From Catalinimonas niigatensis (GTDB taxonomy: Bacteria > Bacteroidota > Bacteroidia > Cytophagales > Cyclobacteriaceae): 64,000 bases of DNA. Below the pieces are notes generated by a model. The model saw only the letters and a list, made by a program, of their open reading frames with translations. It did no database searches and was not told the origin of the DNA. The stretch lies in the NCBI RefSeq assembly GCF_030506285.1, contig NZ_CP119422.1:5319501-5383500 (forward strand), given 5' to 3'. The first letter of the stretch is position 1, and every line of letters starts with the position of its first letter. Both the position numbers and the translations under genes were made by a program. Positions 53,062-63,478 of the stretch are shown here, one piece after another.

Positions 53062-53712
53062 TTAAGACAAATATTTTTGAAAGTAGCGGCAAAAGTGGAT
53101 GAGTTCGCACTTATGGCATTGGGGGCTACGGGCGAGACATACATAGCGTCCATGAAGGATAAGCCAATGGTGCGCTTTGCCGATAAATTCATCAGGAATA
53201 TGGCGGACCAACTGCTTTTCTACTTCCAAAGGAGTTTTGGCAGTCTGGTTGACAAGTCCCAATCTTTTGGATACCCTGAACACATGCGTATCTACTGCCA
53301 TAGCAGGCTGGTTGAATATGACTGAAGAAATGACATTGGCTGTTTTCCTTCCGACACCAGGAAGCTTTTGTAACTCTTCAACCGTACCGGGTACTTCAGA
53401 GTTAAATTGTTCTACCAGCATTTTAGACATACCAATGAGATGCTTGGTTTTATTATTGGGATAGGATATACTTTTGATATAGGGGAAAAGCTCGTCAAAA
53501 GTAGCCTGAGAAAGAAGTTTGGGATTAGGGTAGGCCTCAAAAAGAAAAGGCGTCACCATATTGACGCGCTTGTCTGTACATTGTGCACTCAAAATAACAG
53601 CTACCAGTAACTCATAAGGGTTACGGTAGCTTAATTCTGTTTGAGGTTCAGGTTTTGTTTCAGCAAAATAATGAATAAATGCCTGAAACCGCTCTTTCCT
53701 CGTCATGATCAT
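53062..53712 (-). CDS. nth: Endonuclease III (DNA glycosylase/AP lyase)
   Basis: Removes oxidised pyrimidines and cleaves at the abasic site in base excision repair. At 216 aa it is full length. The helix-hairpin-helix QKLPGVGRKTANVI carries catalytic K123, and VDTHVFRV carries D141. A C-terminal [4Fe-4S] cluster is bound by C-x6-C-x2-C-x5-C (YVCLARSPQCHKCELIHFC). Its start overlaps the stop of the small gene upstream by 4 bp (ATGA), so translation is probably coupled. Confidence 0.95.
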   Translation of the reverse strand: MIMTRKERFQAFIHYFAETKPEPQTELSYRNPYELLVAVILSAQCTDKRVNMVTPFLFEAYPNPKLLSQATFDELFPYIKSISYPNNKTKHLIGMSKMLVEQFNSEVPGTVEELQKLPGVGRKTANVISSVIFNQPAMAVDTHVFRVSKRLGLVNQTAKTPLEVEKQLVRHIPDEFIGKAHHWLILHGRYVCLARSPQCHKCELIHFCRYFQKYLS

Positions 53713-53954
53713 TCTCCTGCCATCTGCAAATCATAAGACCTGGAATAGTTCAGTATCTTATCAATTGAAGATTGAGAGGGCTCTTTCCTGACAGGATGAC
53801 AATCAAGGGTGCTTTTTACTGTCAGCATTTGCTGGTACACATCCATAAGCTCATCATCAAGCAACATGGATTCTTGGATCTTGCGCGCTTCATCTTCATT
53901 CATTTCATCATAAAGAAAGCGTACTACATCATCTAGGGTAAATGTTTGGATCAT
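53709..53954 (-). CDS. Small acidic protein next to ECF sigma factor, possible regulator
   Basis: An 81-aa protein without membrane segment: MIQTFTLDDVVRFLYDEMNE, then ESMLLDDELMDVYQQMLTV, and a tail with RKEPSQSSIDKILNYS. It overlaps the sigma factor gene by 26 bp and nth by 4 bp. Position and the helical acidic layout fit an anti-sigma-like partner of the sigma factor, but it lacks the HxxxCxxC zinc motif of ZAS anti-sigma factors. The role is inferred from context. Confidence 0.7.
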   Translation of the reverse strand: MIQTFTLDDVVRFLYDEMNEDEARKIQESMLLDDELMDVYQQMLTVKSTLDCHPVRKEPSQSSIDKILNYSRSYDLQMAGE

Positions 53955-54528
53955 AGGCTATATTATGTTTTTGCATTTTCTTCCTCAAATTAATGAGAGC
54001 ATAACGCATACGGCCTAAAGCAGTGTTGATACTGACTCCTGTTGCATCTGCAATTTCCTTAAAACTCATGTCCATATAATGGCGCATGGTCAGTACCTGT
54101 CTTTGCGCTTCAGGCAACTCTTTTATTATTTGTCTCAATAATGCATGCGTATCTTTTTTGATTTGCAGAGACTCTGCTGAGTCTTCTGAAAAATCCAGCG
54201 TATTAAAAACACTCGTTCCATCTTCCATTACTACCGTAGGATACCTTTTGTTCTTACGGAAATAATCTATAGATAAATTATGGGCTATACGCATAACCCA
54301 AGGTAAAAACTTTCCTTCTTCGTTATATCTACCAGATTTGATAGTATTTATCACCTTGATAAAGGTTTCCTGCAGTATATCTTCTGCCACACATTCATCT
54401 TTTACAATCAAGTATATGGTAGTAAAGACTCTTGATTTGTGACGGTTTACTAACTGCTCAAAAGCTGCTTCATTTCCTCTTTTATATAAAGAAACTAGCT
54501 TGCTGTCGCTGACTGAATACTTCTTCAT
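53929..54528 (-). CDS. ECF RNA polymerase sigma factor (sigma-70 family)
   Basis: A 199-aa extracytoplasmic-function sigma factor. Region 2 is at about 20-95 (YLIVKDECVAEDILQETFIKV, LPWVMRIAHNLSIDYFRKNKR), and region 4 at about 135-185 (LPEAQRQVLTMRHYMDMSFKEIADATGVSINTALGRMRYALINLRKKM). It binds core polymerase and directs it to stress or envelope promoters. It opens a tightly overlapping cluster with the small acidic protein and nth, and the whole cluster is probably one transcript. Confidence 0.94.
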   Translation of the reverse strand: MKKYSVSDSKLVSLYKRGNEAAFEQLVNRHKSRVFTTIYLIVKDECVAEDILQETFIKVINTIKSGRYNEEGKFLPWVMRIAHNLSIDYFRKNKRYPTVVMEDGTSVFNTLDFSEDSAESLQIKKDTHALLRQIIKELPEAQRQVLTMRHYMDMSFKEIADATGVSINTALGRMRYALINLRKKMQKHNIAYDPNIYPR

Positions 54529-54829
54529 TAATCCAATTGTTTAGTTAACGTAGAAGTTTATCTCATATTGTTCTCCTGTTAGTAATGAAACATAAAATTT
54601 AATAGGCACATCCTTCAAATTTAGAAAAGTAGCAAATAACATGCAACTTTTATTTTCTCAATTGAAATAAAGAAAGATTAAACTCATAATCTTACATATT
54701 TTACAAAATAAAGCATATACACGCAAAATATTTTTAAACTTATTTTCATTTGCAGAAATAAATCTACCTATGCGTAAACTACTAAATATATTAGACTTTG
54801 GATTTCAATAAAATGAGAATATAACGCAG
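54529..54829. other. Intergenic region upstream of the ECF sigma operon
   Basis: About 300 bp of A/T-rich DNA. It must contain the sigma operon promoter. No clear box, repeat or RNA gene is recognised. Confidence 0.3.
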
Positions 54830-55486
54830 TCAATTTACGGTAACATCAACGTTATCTGTATCTGTTTTTCCACTGGGATCAGTAACCTTGAGCCGAAAAG
54901 AATAAAACCCACTAGCTGCTGGTGTAAAAGTTGCTTTTTCCTGATCAGCATCATTGATGGTGACCACTGCTCCCACAGGAACAGTATTGGAAACCCATTC
55001 ATATTCAAGAGAATCGCCATCAGGATCTGAAGAGTCGCCACCATCCAAAGTAACTGTAGCATTGATCTCCACTGTTTGATTTTCGCCTGCATTAGCTACC
55101 GGGGGTGAACCTAACGGCTCCAGAATAGTGATGCTTACATCATCCTGTACAGGTGGATGGTTACCATCGTCCACATTTAAACTAATTTCATATACGCCTT
55201 CTCTATCAGGTGTAACAGAAGCATTTATTTCATTGGCGTTGTTGAGGCTGGCAGAGCTTCCCTCTGGCTGGTTATTAAGTGTCCATTGGTAAGTGAGGAG
55301 ATCGCCATCAGGATCAGAAGAATCGTCCCCGCGAAGAGCAATAGTACCTGCCAAGTCTAAAGGTATCGTTACATCATCACCTGCATCTGCAATGGGAGGA
55401 GAACCAGGGATATGTGCATCATCACTGCAATGAGTAAAGAAAAATAGGGGTAAAAAAAGGAGAAATCCCAGCTTGAGATAACACAT
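54830..55486 (-). CDS. Lipoprotein with two PKD-like domains
   Basis: About 218 aa from MCYLKLGFLLFLPLFFFTHC (lipobox Cys at 20). A longer in-frame start 48 bp upstream would put charged residues before the signal and is less likely. Two immunoglobulin-like PKD/REJ repeats follow, each with IADAGDDVT or VANAGENQT openings, the DSSDPDGDxLxYxW core (DDSSDPDGDLLTYQW and GDSSDPDGDSLEYEW), and SVTPDREGVYEISLNVDDG or TPAASGFYSFRLKVTDPSG endings. PKD domains mediate protein or carbohydrate contacts on the cell surface. Function otherwise unknown. Confidence 0.85.
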   Translation of the reverse strand: MCYLKLGFLLFLPLFFFTHCSDDAHIPGSPPIADAGDDVTIPLDLAGTIALRGDDSSDPDGDLLTYQWTLNNQPEGSSASLNNANEINASVTPDREGVYEISLNVDDGNHPPVQDDVSITILEPLGSPPVANAGENQTVEINATVTLDGGDSSDPDGDSLEYEWVSNTVPVGAVVTINDADQEKATFTPAASGFYSFRLKVTDPSGKTDTDNVDVTVN

Positions 55487-55871
55487 ACACCTGTATTTAA
55501 AATCTACATCTATAAGATAAGGCTTTTTTCTCACTTTTACCCAATAATAAATAAGAGAAGGTCACCTTTAGATTGTTCTTCTTTATCCTTTTTAAAGATT
55601 ATCAGTCAGCGTGAACTCCTGATTTGACAAGTCTTATATATCTTGTCTATAGTTTTTTTCTGTAGCAACCCAATTCATTTAAATATATATAAGTCTGGTA
55701 GCACTTAAGTTAAAAGATAATTTTTACTTCATAATTATTGTAAACAAAAAATAAGCATATAAGAACCTTTCTTTGCTTTGTGGTATTGTGGAATAGGACA
55801 TTTCCTTTCGTTGTCAAGAAGGGAAATGACCGCTGTTTGATAACCATAAAATATAGTACATTTGCAGCCTT
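55487..55871. other. Divergent intergenic region before uvrA
   Basis: About 385 bp between the PKD lipoprotein and uvrA genes, A/T-rich, without credible ORFs or repeats. UvrA regulation by a LexA-type box cannot be seen: no CTGT-N8-ACAG palindrome is present near the start. Confidence 0.35.
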
Positions 55872-58703
55872 ATGAGCACGGCTAATATTTACAAATACAA
55901 TATAGAAGATCTTGACCCTAAGCATTTTATTCTGATCAAAGGAGCCAAGGTCAATAACCTTAAGAATTTAACAGTAGCCATTCCGAGAAATAAGCTTGTT
56001 GTGGTCACTGGCTTATCAGGATCAGGGAAATCTTCCCTGGCATTTGACACTCTTTTTGCTGAAGGACAACGCATGTATGTGGAGAGTCTAAGTTCCTATG
56101 CGCGGCAGTTTCTGGGAAGAATGGAAAAACCTGAGGTAGAATATATCAAAGGCGTATCACCTGCAATTGCCATAGAGCAAAAGGTGAATACCCGCAACCC
56201 CCGCTCTACTGTTGGAACGACTACCGAAATTTATGATTACCTAAAACTGCTGTATGCACGCATTGGTAAAACCTATTCGCCAGTGAGTGGAGAATTGGTA
56301 ACTCGCGATACAGTGAGCAGTATAGTGGATTTTATATTTAATCAGGCTGATGGTACCAAGCTGATGGTGCTTTGCCCACTGCACCAGAAGAATGATCGCC
56401 CACTGACCGATGAACTGAATATTCTGATGCAGAAAGGGTTTACCCGGATCATGGTCAATAATGAAGTGCTATTCATTGAAGAGTTGCTGGAAAAAGAAGT
56501 GGCAGATGCAGATATTAAAATCATGATAGATCGCGCCACCGTCAGGCAGGGTGACCAGGATCTGGCTTACAGGATTGCTGATTCGGTGCAAACTGCTTTT
56601 TTTGAAGGTGAAGGTACTTGTCTGGTAGATATTGTGCAACAAGAAGGCATGCAACATCATCGTTTTTCAGATAGGTTTGAGCAGGACGGGATGGTATTTG
56701 AAGAACCCAGCGTCAATCTTTTTACTTTCAACAATCCTTACGGAGCCTGTCGTACCTGTGAGGGTTTTGGCAAGGTGCTGGGTATAGATGAAGATCTGGT
56801 AATTCCTGATAAGAGCCTCTCCGTATATGAAGGGGCTATCGCTCCCTGGCGTAGCCATTCTATGAAAAAATGGCTGGACCCACTACTCAGACATGGGATA
56901 GAATTTGACTTTCCAATTCATCGTGCTTATGTAGAACTCAGTGACGAGCAAAAAACACTGCTATGGACTGGTAATCAATATTTCAAGGGCTTAGACGCTT
57001 TTTTTAAATATTTAGCCTCCAAAACACATAAAATACAGTACCGGGTCATGTTGTCCCGCTATCGCGGGCGTACAGTTTGCCCCGATTGTAAGGGAACACG
57101 TCTTCGGAAAGATGCTTCTTATGTAAAGATTGAAGGGGCTTCCATTACAGAGTTGGTATTGATGCAGATTGAACAAATGATTGATTTTTTTGATCGTCTG
57201 CAATTAGATGAACATGATGTACAAATCTCCAATCGTATCCTGAAGGAAATACGTAGTCGATTGGAATACCTTAATCAGGTAGGACTTGGATATCTTACCC
57301 TCAACAGACTTACCAGCACACTTTCCGGTGGAGAGTATCAGCGTATCAAGCTGGCTACCTCTTTGGGTAGCGCTCTGGTAGGTTCCATGTATATTCTGGA
57401 TGAACCCAGTATTGGATTGCATCCCCGTGATACGGCGCGTTTGGTAGAAGTACTTAAAACCTTACGCAATCTGGGCAATACAGTAATTGTGGTAGAACAT
57501 GAGGAAGAAGTAATGAGGGCTGCTGACGAAATTATTGACATAGGCCCTAATGCTGGTTCACATGGTGGAGAACTGGTTTTCCAGGGTACCATTCAGGAAT
57601 TAGAAAAACAGAATGGTCATGCCAACACCCATACTTCTCGCTACCTTAGTGGTACAGATAGTATAGCTATTCCTGCTCAGCGACGTACATCAAAGCATAA
57701 AATCAGCATATCAGGAGCCAGAGAAAATAACCTGAAACATATCCATGTGGATATTCCGCTGGGTGTACTTACGGTAGTGACTGGCGTGAGTGGCTCCGGC
57801 AAATCTACACTGATCAAAAGTATACTTTATCCGGCTCTGGGTAAAATATTTGGAACAGTCAATGAGACAACGGGTAAGTTTGATAAGCTGGAAGGTGATG
57901 TCAAAAAAGTTACCCAAGTGGAATTTGTAGATCAAAACCCGATAGGAAAATCATCCCGCTCTAATCCGGTTACTTATGTAAAAGCTTATGATGGTATACG
58001 CCAACTATTTTCAGAGCAGCCTCTTGCAAAACAACGAGGCTATAAACCTGCTTTTTTCTCTTTCAACGTAGATGGCGGTCGTTGTGAAAACTGCCAGGGT
58101 GAGGGCCAGGTGAAGATAGAAATGCAGTTTATGGCAGATATCTATCTGACCTGTGAAGCTTGTGGAGGTAAGCGGTTTAAGAAAGAAATACTGGAAGTGA
58201 AATACAATGACAAAGATATTGCTGAGGTACTGGATATGACTGTGGATGACAGTGTTGAATTCTTTGCTACCCAGAATATCGTTGTTAACAAATTACAGCC
58301 TTTACAGGATGTTGGCCTTGGATATGTAAGGCTGGGACAGTCCTCCAGCTCTTTGAGTGGAGGAGAAGCGCAGAGGGTAAAGCTGGCATCTTTTTTAGGC
58401 AAAGGCAATAGCATACGGAGCAATCAGGAGCATATCTTATTTATCTTTGATGAACCTACGACCGGATTGCATTTCCATGATATTCGCAAATTGATGCTTG
58501 CAATCAATGCGCTAATAGAACAGAGCAATAGTGTAGTCATCATTGAACATAATATGGAAGTAATTAAAAGCGCAGACTGGATCATAGATCTGGGACCTGA
58601 AGGAGGTAAGCAGGGTGGGCAGGTGATATTTACAGGTACGCCTGAAGAAATGATCAGACTTAAAGATAATTATACAGCACAATATTTAAAGGGAAAATTT
58701 TAG
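55872..58703 (+). CDS. uvrA: Excinuclease ABC subunit A (UvrA)
   Basis: The damage-recognition ATPase of nucleotide excision repair. At 943 aa it is full length, with two ABC modules. Walker A motifs are [16 protein letters not shown] (about 46-61) and [15 protein letters not shown] (about 637-651). Signature loops are [16 protein letters not shown] and [16 protein letters not shown]. The first zinc module has [12 protein letters not shown] and [10 protein letters not shown], and the second CENCQGEGQ with [10 protein letters not shown]. Walker B sites are [14 protein letters not shown] and [14 protein letters not shown]. All catalytic features are intact. It works with UvrB and UvrC, which are not in this window. 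Confidence 0.98.
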   Translation: MSTANIYKYNIEDLDPKHFILIKGAKVNNLKNLTVAIPRNKLVVVTGLSGSGKSSLAFDTLFAEGQRMYVESLSSYARQFLGRMEKPEVEYIKGVSPAIAIEQKVNTRNPRSTVGTTTEIYDYLKLLYARIGKTYSPVSGELVTRDTVSSIVDFIFNQADGTKLMVLCPLHQKNDRPLTDELNILMQKGFTRIMVNNEVLFIEELLEKEVADADIKIMIDRATVRQGDQDLAYRIADSVQTAFFEGEGTCLVDIVQQEGMQHHRFSDRFEQDGMVFEEPSVNLFTFNNPYGACRTCEGFGKVLGIDEDLVIPDKSLSVYEGAIAPWRSHSMKKWLDPLLRHGIEFDFPIHRAYVELSDEQKTLLWTGNQYFKGLDAFFKYLASKTHKIQYRVMLSRYRGRTVCPDCKGTRLRKDASYVKIEGASITELVLMQIEQMIDFFDRLQLDEHDVQISNRILKEIRSRLEYLNQVGLGYLTLNRLTSTLSGGEYQRIKLATSLGSALVGSMYILDEPSIGLHPRDTARLVEVLKTLRNLGNTVIVVEHEEEVMRAADEIIDIGPNAGSHGGELVFQGTIQELEKQNGHANTHTSRYLSGTDSIAIPAQRRTSKHKISISGARENNLKHIHVDIPLGVLTVVTGVSGSGKSTLIKSILYPALGKIFGTVNETTGKFDKLEGDVKKVTQVEFVDQNPIGKSSRSNPVTYVKAYDGIRQLFSEQPLAKQRGYKPAFFSFNVDGGRCENCQGEGQVKIEMQFMADIYLTCEACGGKRFKKEILEVKYNDKDIAEVLDMTVDDSVEFFATQNIVVNKLQPLQDVGLGYVRLGQSSSSLSGGEAQRVKLASFLGKGNSIRSNQEHILFIFDEPTTGLHFHDIRKLMLAINALIEQSNSVVIIEHNMEVIKSADWIIDLGPEGGKQGGQVIFTGTPEEMIRLKDNYTAQYLKGKF

Positions 58704-58828
58704 CCTTATTTGGCTTGAACGCCAAGCTTTCAGATATTTTTTCGGAATAGCAAAATTCTGAATAACTTAGCGTTCCATAAACAGTTTGCTATTGGCATAG
58801 CAGCTAATCCTAAAAAAAGGCAATAAAT

Positions 58829-59671
58829 ATGGCATGGTTCAAAAGAAAAGATAAAGGAATACAAACACCTACTGAATCAAAAAAGGAAGCTCCTGACGGC
58901 TTGTGGTACAAAACACCCGGCGGCAAAATTATACATACCCGCGAGCTTAAGAACAACGCTTACGTAGTACCGGAAGATGGCTACCATGTTCGTATTGGTT
59001 CTGCTGAGTACTTTGAAATCCTATTTGATGATAATCAGTTTACCGAACTTGATCCGCATATTGAATCCGGTGACCCATTGTCATTTGTAGATACCAAAGC
59101 CTATCCCAAAAGAATCAAAGATTCTCAGGCCAAGACCAATCTCAAAGATGCTTTGCGTTCGGCTTATGGAAAAATAAATGGTGTACAATTGGTAATAGCC
59201 TGTATGGACTTCAGTTTTATTGGAGGTTCTATGGGGTCTGTGGTAGGAGAGAAGATTGCCAGAGCTATAGATTATTCTATTCAACATAAGGTGCCTTTTT
59301 TGATGATTTCTAAGTCAGGGGGAGCCCGTATGATGGAGGCAGGCTTCTCTTTGATGCAAATGGCTAAAACTTCCGCTAAACTTGCTTTGCTCTCAGAAGC
59401 GAAAATACCCTATATCTCATTGCTGACAGACCCTACTACCGGAGGAGTCACTGCGTCGTTTGCTATGCTGGGTGATTTTAACATTGCTGAGCCAGAAGCT
59501 TTGATTGGGTTTGCCGGTCCGCGTGTGATAGAGCAAACCATCGGCAAAAGCCTGCCCAAAGGATTTCAAAGCTCAGAATTTGTATTGGAACATGGATTTC
59601 TGGATTTTATCGTTGATCGGAGAAATCTCAAGTCAGAATTGAGTACATTACTCAGGATGTTGGAGAACTAA
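58829..59671 (+). CDS. accD: Acetyl-CoA carboxylase carboxyltransferase subunit beta (AccD), zinc-finger cysteines absent
   Basis: Transfers carboxyl from biotin to acetyl-CoA with AccA, the first step of fatty-acid synthesis. At 280 aa it has the crotonase-like carboxyltransferase core: [95 protein letters not shown]. The N-terminal domain, normally a four-Cys zinc ribbon, is present in outline ([33 protein letters not shown]), but all four Cys are replaced (T29, G32, V47 and D50 lie near the expected places). It has no cysteine ligands there. As far as I recall, this loss is common in Bacteroidota. Confidence 0.95.
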   Translation: MAWFKRKDKGIQTPTESKKEAPDGLWYKTPGGKIIHTRELKNNAYVVPEDGYHVRIGSAEYFEILFDDNQFTELDPHIESGDPLSFVDTKAYPKRIKDSQAKTNLKDALRSAYGKINGVQLVIACMDFSFIGGSMGSVVGEKIARAIDYSIQHKVPFLMISKSGGARMMEAGFSLMQMAKTSAKLALLSEAKIPYISLLTDPTTGGVTASFAMLGDFNIAEPEALIGFAGPRVIEQTIGKSLPKGFQSSEFVLEHGFLDFIVDRRNLKSELSTLLRMLEN

Positions 59672-59696
59672 TTTTTTACCTCTTATTTTTTAAACT

Positions 59697-60131
59697 ATGA
59701 GTTTATGGAACCTTTTCAGTCCCGGAAAAAGAGCACGTGAGGAGGATTACATCCGCCGTTTATTTCATCTGGCTTTAGCGGATGGAGAGATGGGCAAAGT
59801 AGAGATAGAATATATTCATGCGATTGGTCATAAATTAGGATTGTCTCATGAAAGAGTAGATGAGCTTTGCGAACAGTCTGCTGAAGAGGATATTAAATAT
59901 CTCACCCCCCCTTCCGGTGAAAGTTTCTTTACACTTTTTTATATGATCAATCTAATATTGGTAGATGATAAAGTGCATGAAGAAGAAATTAAAATTGCGA
60001 AGCACATGGTCATCAAGCTGGGGTATGCACCGGATACGGTGGATATTATTCTAGATGTCATACAACATAATCAGGCAAAAAACATTTCAGTAGAAGATAC
60101 TTATCATCATTTAAAGGAAAGGCTGGCTTAA
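59697..60131 (+). CDS. TerB-like helical protein
   Basis: A 144-aa soluble protein of the TerB/DjlA-type helical fold: DYIRRLFHLALADGEMGKVEIEYIHAIG, the conserved ADGE with an acidic motif on the first helix, and VDDKVHEEEIKIAKHMVIKLGY, a second copy of the same layout. TerB domains are linked to tellurite resistance and metal-stress signalling. The catalytic or metal role here is unproven. It starts 26 bp after accD, so the two are probably co-transcribed. Confidence 0.85.
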   Translation: MSLWNLFSPGKRAREEDYIRRLFHLALADGEMGKVEIEYIHAIGHKLGLSHERVDELCEQSAEEDIKYLTPPSGESFFTLFYMINLILVDDKVHEEEIKIAKHMVIKLGYAPDTVDIILDVIQHNQAKNISVEDTYHHLKERLA

Positions 60132-60222
60132 CATTGTTGGCCTTATTTATGCATTATATTTATTCAGATCTCAAGCCATATCTTTTCAATGAACTTTCAT
60201 TGTGCTTGTTGAATAAATATAT

Positions 60223-60918
60223 ATGCGTGCACTTAAAATACTCATTATAGAAGATGAGCCTAAGGTGGCTGATTTTCTACTGCAAGGACTGTTAGAACAT
60301 GGCTACCTTCCCCAGGTAGCCTATGATGGTCAGATTGGTAGGAGCATGATTTATGGCCAGGACTATGACCTCTATATTATTGATATCAATTTGCCTTATC
60401 TCAACGGCTATGAATTATGTAAAATCATCAGGCAACGCAACGAGCATGTACCCATACTGATGCTTACTGCTCTGGGCACTACTGAAGATAAGCTGACAGG
60501 CTTTGAGGTAGGTGCCGATGATTATCTGGTTAAACCCTTTGAATTTCGCGAACTGCTGGCCCGGATTAAGGCATTGCTCAAACGCGGACATATGAGTGAA
60601 AGGAGTGGCAGCATCATCAAAATTGCAGATCTTGAGATCAATCAGGATGCCAAGACAGTACGCAGAAACGCAAAGAAGATTGATCTTACCCCCAAAGAAT
60701 ATGCGCTTCTGTTATATCTGGCCCAGCACCAGGGAAGAGTGATTTCGCGTGTAGACATTGCTGATAAAATATGGGATATTCACTTTGACACAGGGACAAA
60801 TGTAATTGATGTATATGTTAATTTTCTTCGTAAAAAGGTAGATCGGGATTTTGAACCCAAGCTGATTCATACTATGATCGGAATGGGATATGTACTTAAA
60901 GTAGATGAGGAAGTATGA
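60223..60918 (+). CDS. OmpR-family response regulator
   Basis: A 231-aa DNA-binding regulator. Receiver domain: LIIEDEPKV with D11, phospho-acceptor D54 in YIIDINLPYLNG, T82-type LMLTALG and K104 in YLVKPFEF. A winged-helix domain follows at about 130-228 (LTPKEYALLLYLAQHQGRVISR, VIDVYVNFLRKKVDRDFEPKLI, GMGYVLK). It is phosphorylated by the kinase encoded next, with which it overlaps by 4 bp. Confidence 0.96.
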   Translation: MRALKILIIEDEPKVADFLLQGLLEHGYLPQVAYDGQIGRSMIYGQDYDLYIIDINLPYLNGYELCKIIRQRNEHVPILMLTALGTTEDKLTGFEVGADDYLVKPFEFRELLARIKALLKRGHMSERSGSIIKIADLEINQDAKTVRRNAKKIDLTPKEYALLLYLAQHQGRVISRVDIADKIWDIHFDTGTNVIDVYVNFLRKKVDRDFEPKLIHTMIGMGYVLKVDEEV

Positions 60919-62282
60919 AAATACGTACTCGGCTAAGTTTACAATTTGCCTTAGTCACCGCTTCTATACTCTTAATATCCCTTAGTTCTATCTATTTTTT
61001 TAGCGCTCGCTACCGGGAGGAACAATTTCATGACCGATTGATGCAGCGGGCCCGCAATACGGCCAAACTACTGATTGAAGTAAGTGAAGTTGATCATGAT
61101 CTGCTTAAAATTATTGATCGCAATACACTTTCATTGCCAGAGGAGAGTATTCTGATTTTTGATTATAGTAATGAACTTATCTATAACAGTTTCGATGAAT
61201 TTTCAGAAATAATCAGTACCCACCTTTTGGATGAAATCAGGCTACAGGGTGAAGTGCAATTTAAAGAAGGCAATCGTGAGTACCTGGGAATCCTTTATGC
61301 CGATACCTATGACCGTTTCGTGGTTATTGCCTCAGCTACTGACATATATGGTTACAGCAAACTGAAAAATCTAATTTACATTTTATTTGCTGTGTTTTGT
61401 GGTAGTATGGCTATGGTAATACTGGGAGGCTTATGGCTGGCCCGAGAAGCACTTAACCCAATAGCCAAAGTAGTGCAGCAGGTAGATCAGATCTCTGCCA
61501 ATAATCTGCATGCCCGGGTAGATGGAGGAGAAGGAGAAGATGAAATTAATCAGCTTGCCGCTACCTTTAACCAAATGCTGGACCGGGTAGAAAGCGCTTT
61601 TTATAGTCAGCGTTTGTTTGTTTCGCATGCTTCTCATGAACTGCGTACTCCCCTGACAGCACTGACCGGACAGATTGAAGTCAGCTTATTAAAAGAAAGG
61701 TCATCCCTGGAGTATAAACAGCTGCTCTATTCATTGCTGGAAGATATACAGCACCTCACCAAGTTATCCAATGGCTTGTTAGAGTTAGCTGAGGTTTCTC
61801 CAGCCTCCGATAAAGTAAATATGCATCCCTGCAGATTAGATGAGTTGCTTTTTCAAAGCAGACAAGAAGTGCTTCAGCATCGTCCTGAGGCTGCTATACA
61901 CATTATCTTTGAGAATTTTCCTGAGGAGGAGCAGGCGTTATTGACTTATGGCAGTGAAGATTTGTTACGCTCAGCATTGCTAAATCTGATGGACAATGCC
62001 TGCAAATTTTCTTGTCTTAAACCAGTACAGGTAAAACTAAAGTTTGAAGCAGGCATAGCAGTATTAAATATCATAGACGAAGGTATTGGTATTGCTGAAC
62101 ACGATCTACAGCATATCTGGGAACCTTTGTTTAGGGCTGATAATGCCCGTGTTTTTCAGGGACATGGTTTGGGCTTATCTCTTACTTATAAAATATTACA
62201 GCTTCATTATGTGAAAATAAAAGTCGAATCTGTGATCAGTTACGGGACTACCATGATACTACATTTTCCTTTGATGAGATAA
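60915..62282 (+). CDS. Membrane sensor histidine kinase with HAMP domain
   Basis: A 455-aa kinase. Two membrane helices (about 8-30 and 152-178) enclose a 120-residue periplasmic sensor. HAMP is at about 180-230 (EALNPIAKVVQQVDQISANNL), HisKA contains H241 in SHASHELRTPLTALTGQ, and HATPase_c has NLMDNACKFS, IDEGIGIAEHDL and GHGLGLSLTYKILQLH. Start overlaps the regulator stop (ATGA), so translation is coupled. The signal is unknown. Targets may include the OmpA-type genes directly downstream. Confidence 0.95.
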   Translation: MKIRTRLSLQFALVTASILLISLSSIYFFSARYREEQFHDRLMQRARNTAKLLIEVSEVDHDLLKIIDRNTLSLPEESILIFDYSNELIYNSFDEFSEIISTHLLDEIRLQGEVQFKEGNREYLGILYADTYDRFVVIASATDIYGYSKLKNLIYILFAVFCGSMAMVILGGLWLAREALNPIAKVVQQVDQISANNLHARVDGGEGEDEINQLAATFNQMLDRVESAFYSQRLFVSHASHELRTPLTALTGQIEVSLLKERSSLEYKQLLYSLLEDIQHLTKLSNGLLELAEVSPASDKVNMHPCRLDELLFQSRQEVLQHRPEAAIHIIFENFPEEEQALLTYGSEDLLRSALLNLMDNACKFSCLKPVQVKLKFEAGIAVLNIIDEGIGIAEHDLQHIWEPLFRADNARVFQGHGLGLSLTYKILQLHYVKIKVESVISYGTTMILHFPLMR

Positions 62283-62561
62283 AAGCATGAGATTTTACAG
62301 TCAATGGACTGTGGTAGACAATCATTAAACATTTAAGCATATTCTCAATGTGCAAGCCATGCACGGTAACAAGTACGATCTGAAAGATTAAATACACAGC
62401 AGGAGTTCACATAAAGAATACAGACTATACCATATCAGGAATCATTGCCTAGAGTTAATGATAAATTTTATTTAAATAACAAAATTTAATCTATTTTTAA
62501 TCTCATTTTAAGCCCTCTTTAATGGTCTTCAGCGAATAAGGTATTAGTAAATCAAACTAAT

Positions 62562-63476
62562 ATGTTCGCAAGATTCAAACAACAACACATTTTACTCTTT
62601 CTCACTTTGGGTATATTATTTACCTCTTGTGCAGTAGAAAAAGGACCTTTTGCCTCCAAAAAGTATAAGCAGCTTCTAGTGGATCAACAGCATATGCAGG
62701 ACAATATCCGCCAGCTCAAAAAGGATACTACCCGGCAAGGTGAAAACCTACGCTCACTAAAGCAGGAAATTGAGCTGCAAAAACAGACTTTAGCACAGTG
62801 GCAGGATAAGTACAAGGTGCTTTCCGGACAGTATGATCAGCAGATTGAACGAAGTTCTATGCAGCAGCAACAGCTTCACAAAGCTTTGCTGGAAGAAAAA
62901 CAAGCCCTTAGCCAACAACAGCAACTGCTTGCCGAGAAGGAAAAGAGGCTAAGTAGCCTGGAAGCCAAGCTACGCAGGCAGGATTCTCTGGTAGTTGTAC
63001 TTAATCAGAAAGTAAAGCAAGCCTTATTAGGCTTTTCTTCTGATGAACTCAGCGTTGAAGTTAAAAACGGCAAGGTATATGTTTCGCTCTCCGACCAACT
63101 GCTGTTCAAATCAGGTAGTGCGGCGGTAGAGAAGAAAGGACAGGATGCCTTGAAGCAGCTGGCGCAGGTACTGCAGCGCAATCCAGATATACAGGTGCTG
63201 ATTGAAGGACATACCGACAATGTACCTATCAAAACGGCTGCTTTCAAAGACAACTGGGATCTAAGTGTAGTACGGGCTACAGCCATCGTACGTATCCTCA
63301 GCCAGGACAACAAGTTGGAACCCTCACGCTTTACTGCTTCCGGCAAGAGTGAATATTATCCGGTGGCAGCCAATGACACAGCACAAGGTAAGGCAAAAAA
63401 CAGAAGAACAGAAATTATCCTCATACCTCAGTTAGAAGAACTTTATCAAATCATTAACCTTTCAAAAGTAGAATAA
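62562..63476 (+). CDS. OmpA-like lipoprotein with long coiled coil
   Basis: A 304-aa protein with a lipobox (LFTSC, C23). Residues about 35-150 form a Gln/Lys-rich coiled coil (e.g. QQQQLHKALLEEKQALSQQQ), followed by an OmpA peptidoglycan-binding domain: LLFKSGSAAVEKKGQDALKQ, IQVLIEGHTDNVPIKTAAF, NWDLSVVRATAIVRIL, FTASGKSEYYPVAANDT, KNRRTEIIL. It probably tethers the outer membrane to peptidoglycan across a long spacer. It is followed 2 bp later by another coiled-coil gene, almost certainly in one operon. Confidence 0.9.
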   Translation: MFARFKQQHILLFLTLGILFTSCAVEKGPFASKKYKQLLVDQQHMQDNIRQLKKDTTRQGENLRSLKQEIELQKQTLAQWQDKYKVLSGQYDQQIERSSMQQQQLHKALLEEKQALSQQQQLLAEKEKRLSSLEAKLRRQDSLVVVLNQKVKQALLGFSSDELSVEVKNGKVYVSLSDQLLFKSGSAAVEKKGQDALKQLAQVLQRNPDIQVLIEGHTDNVPIKTAAFKDNWDLSVVRATAIVRILSQDNKLEPSRFTASGKSEYYPVAANDTAQGKAKNRRTEIILIPQLEELYQIINLSKVE

Positions 63477-63478
63477 AC

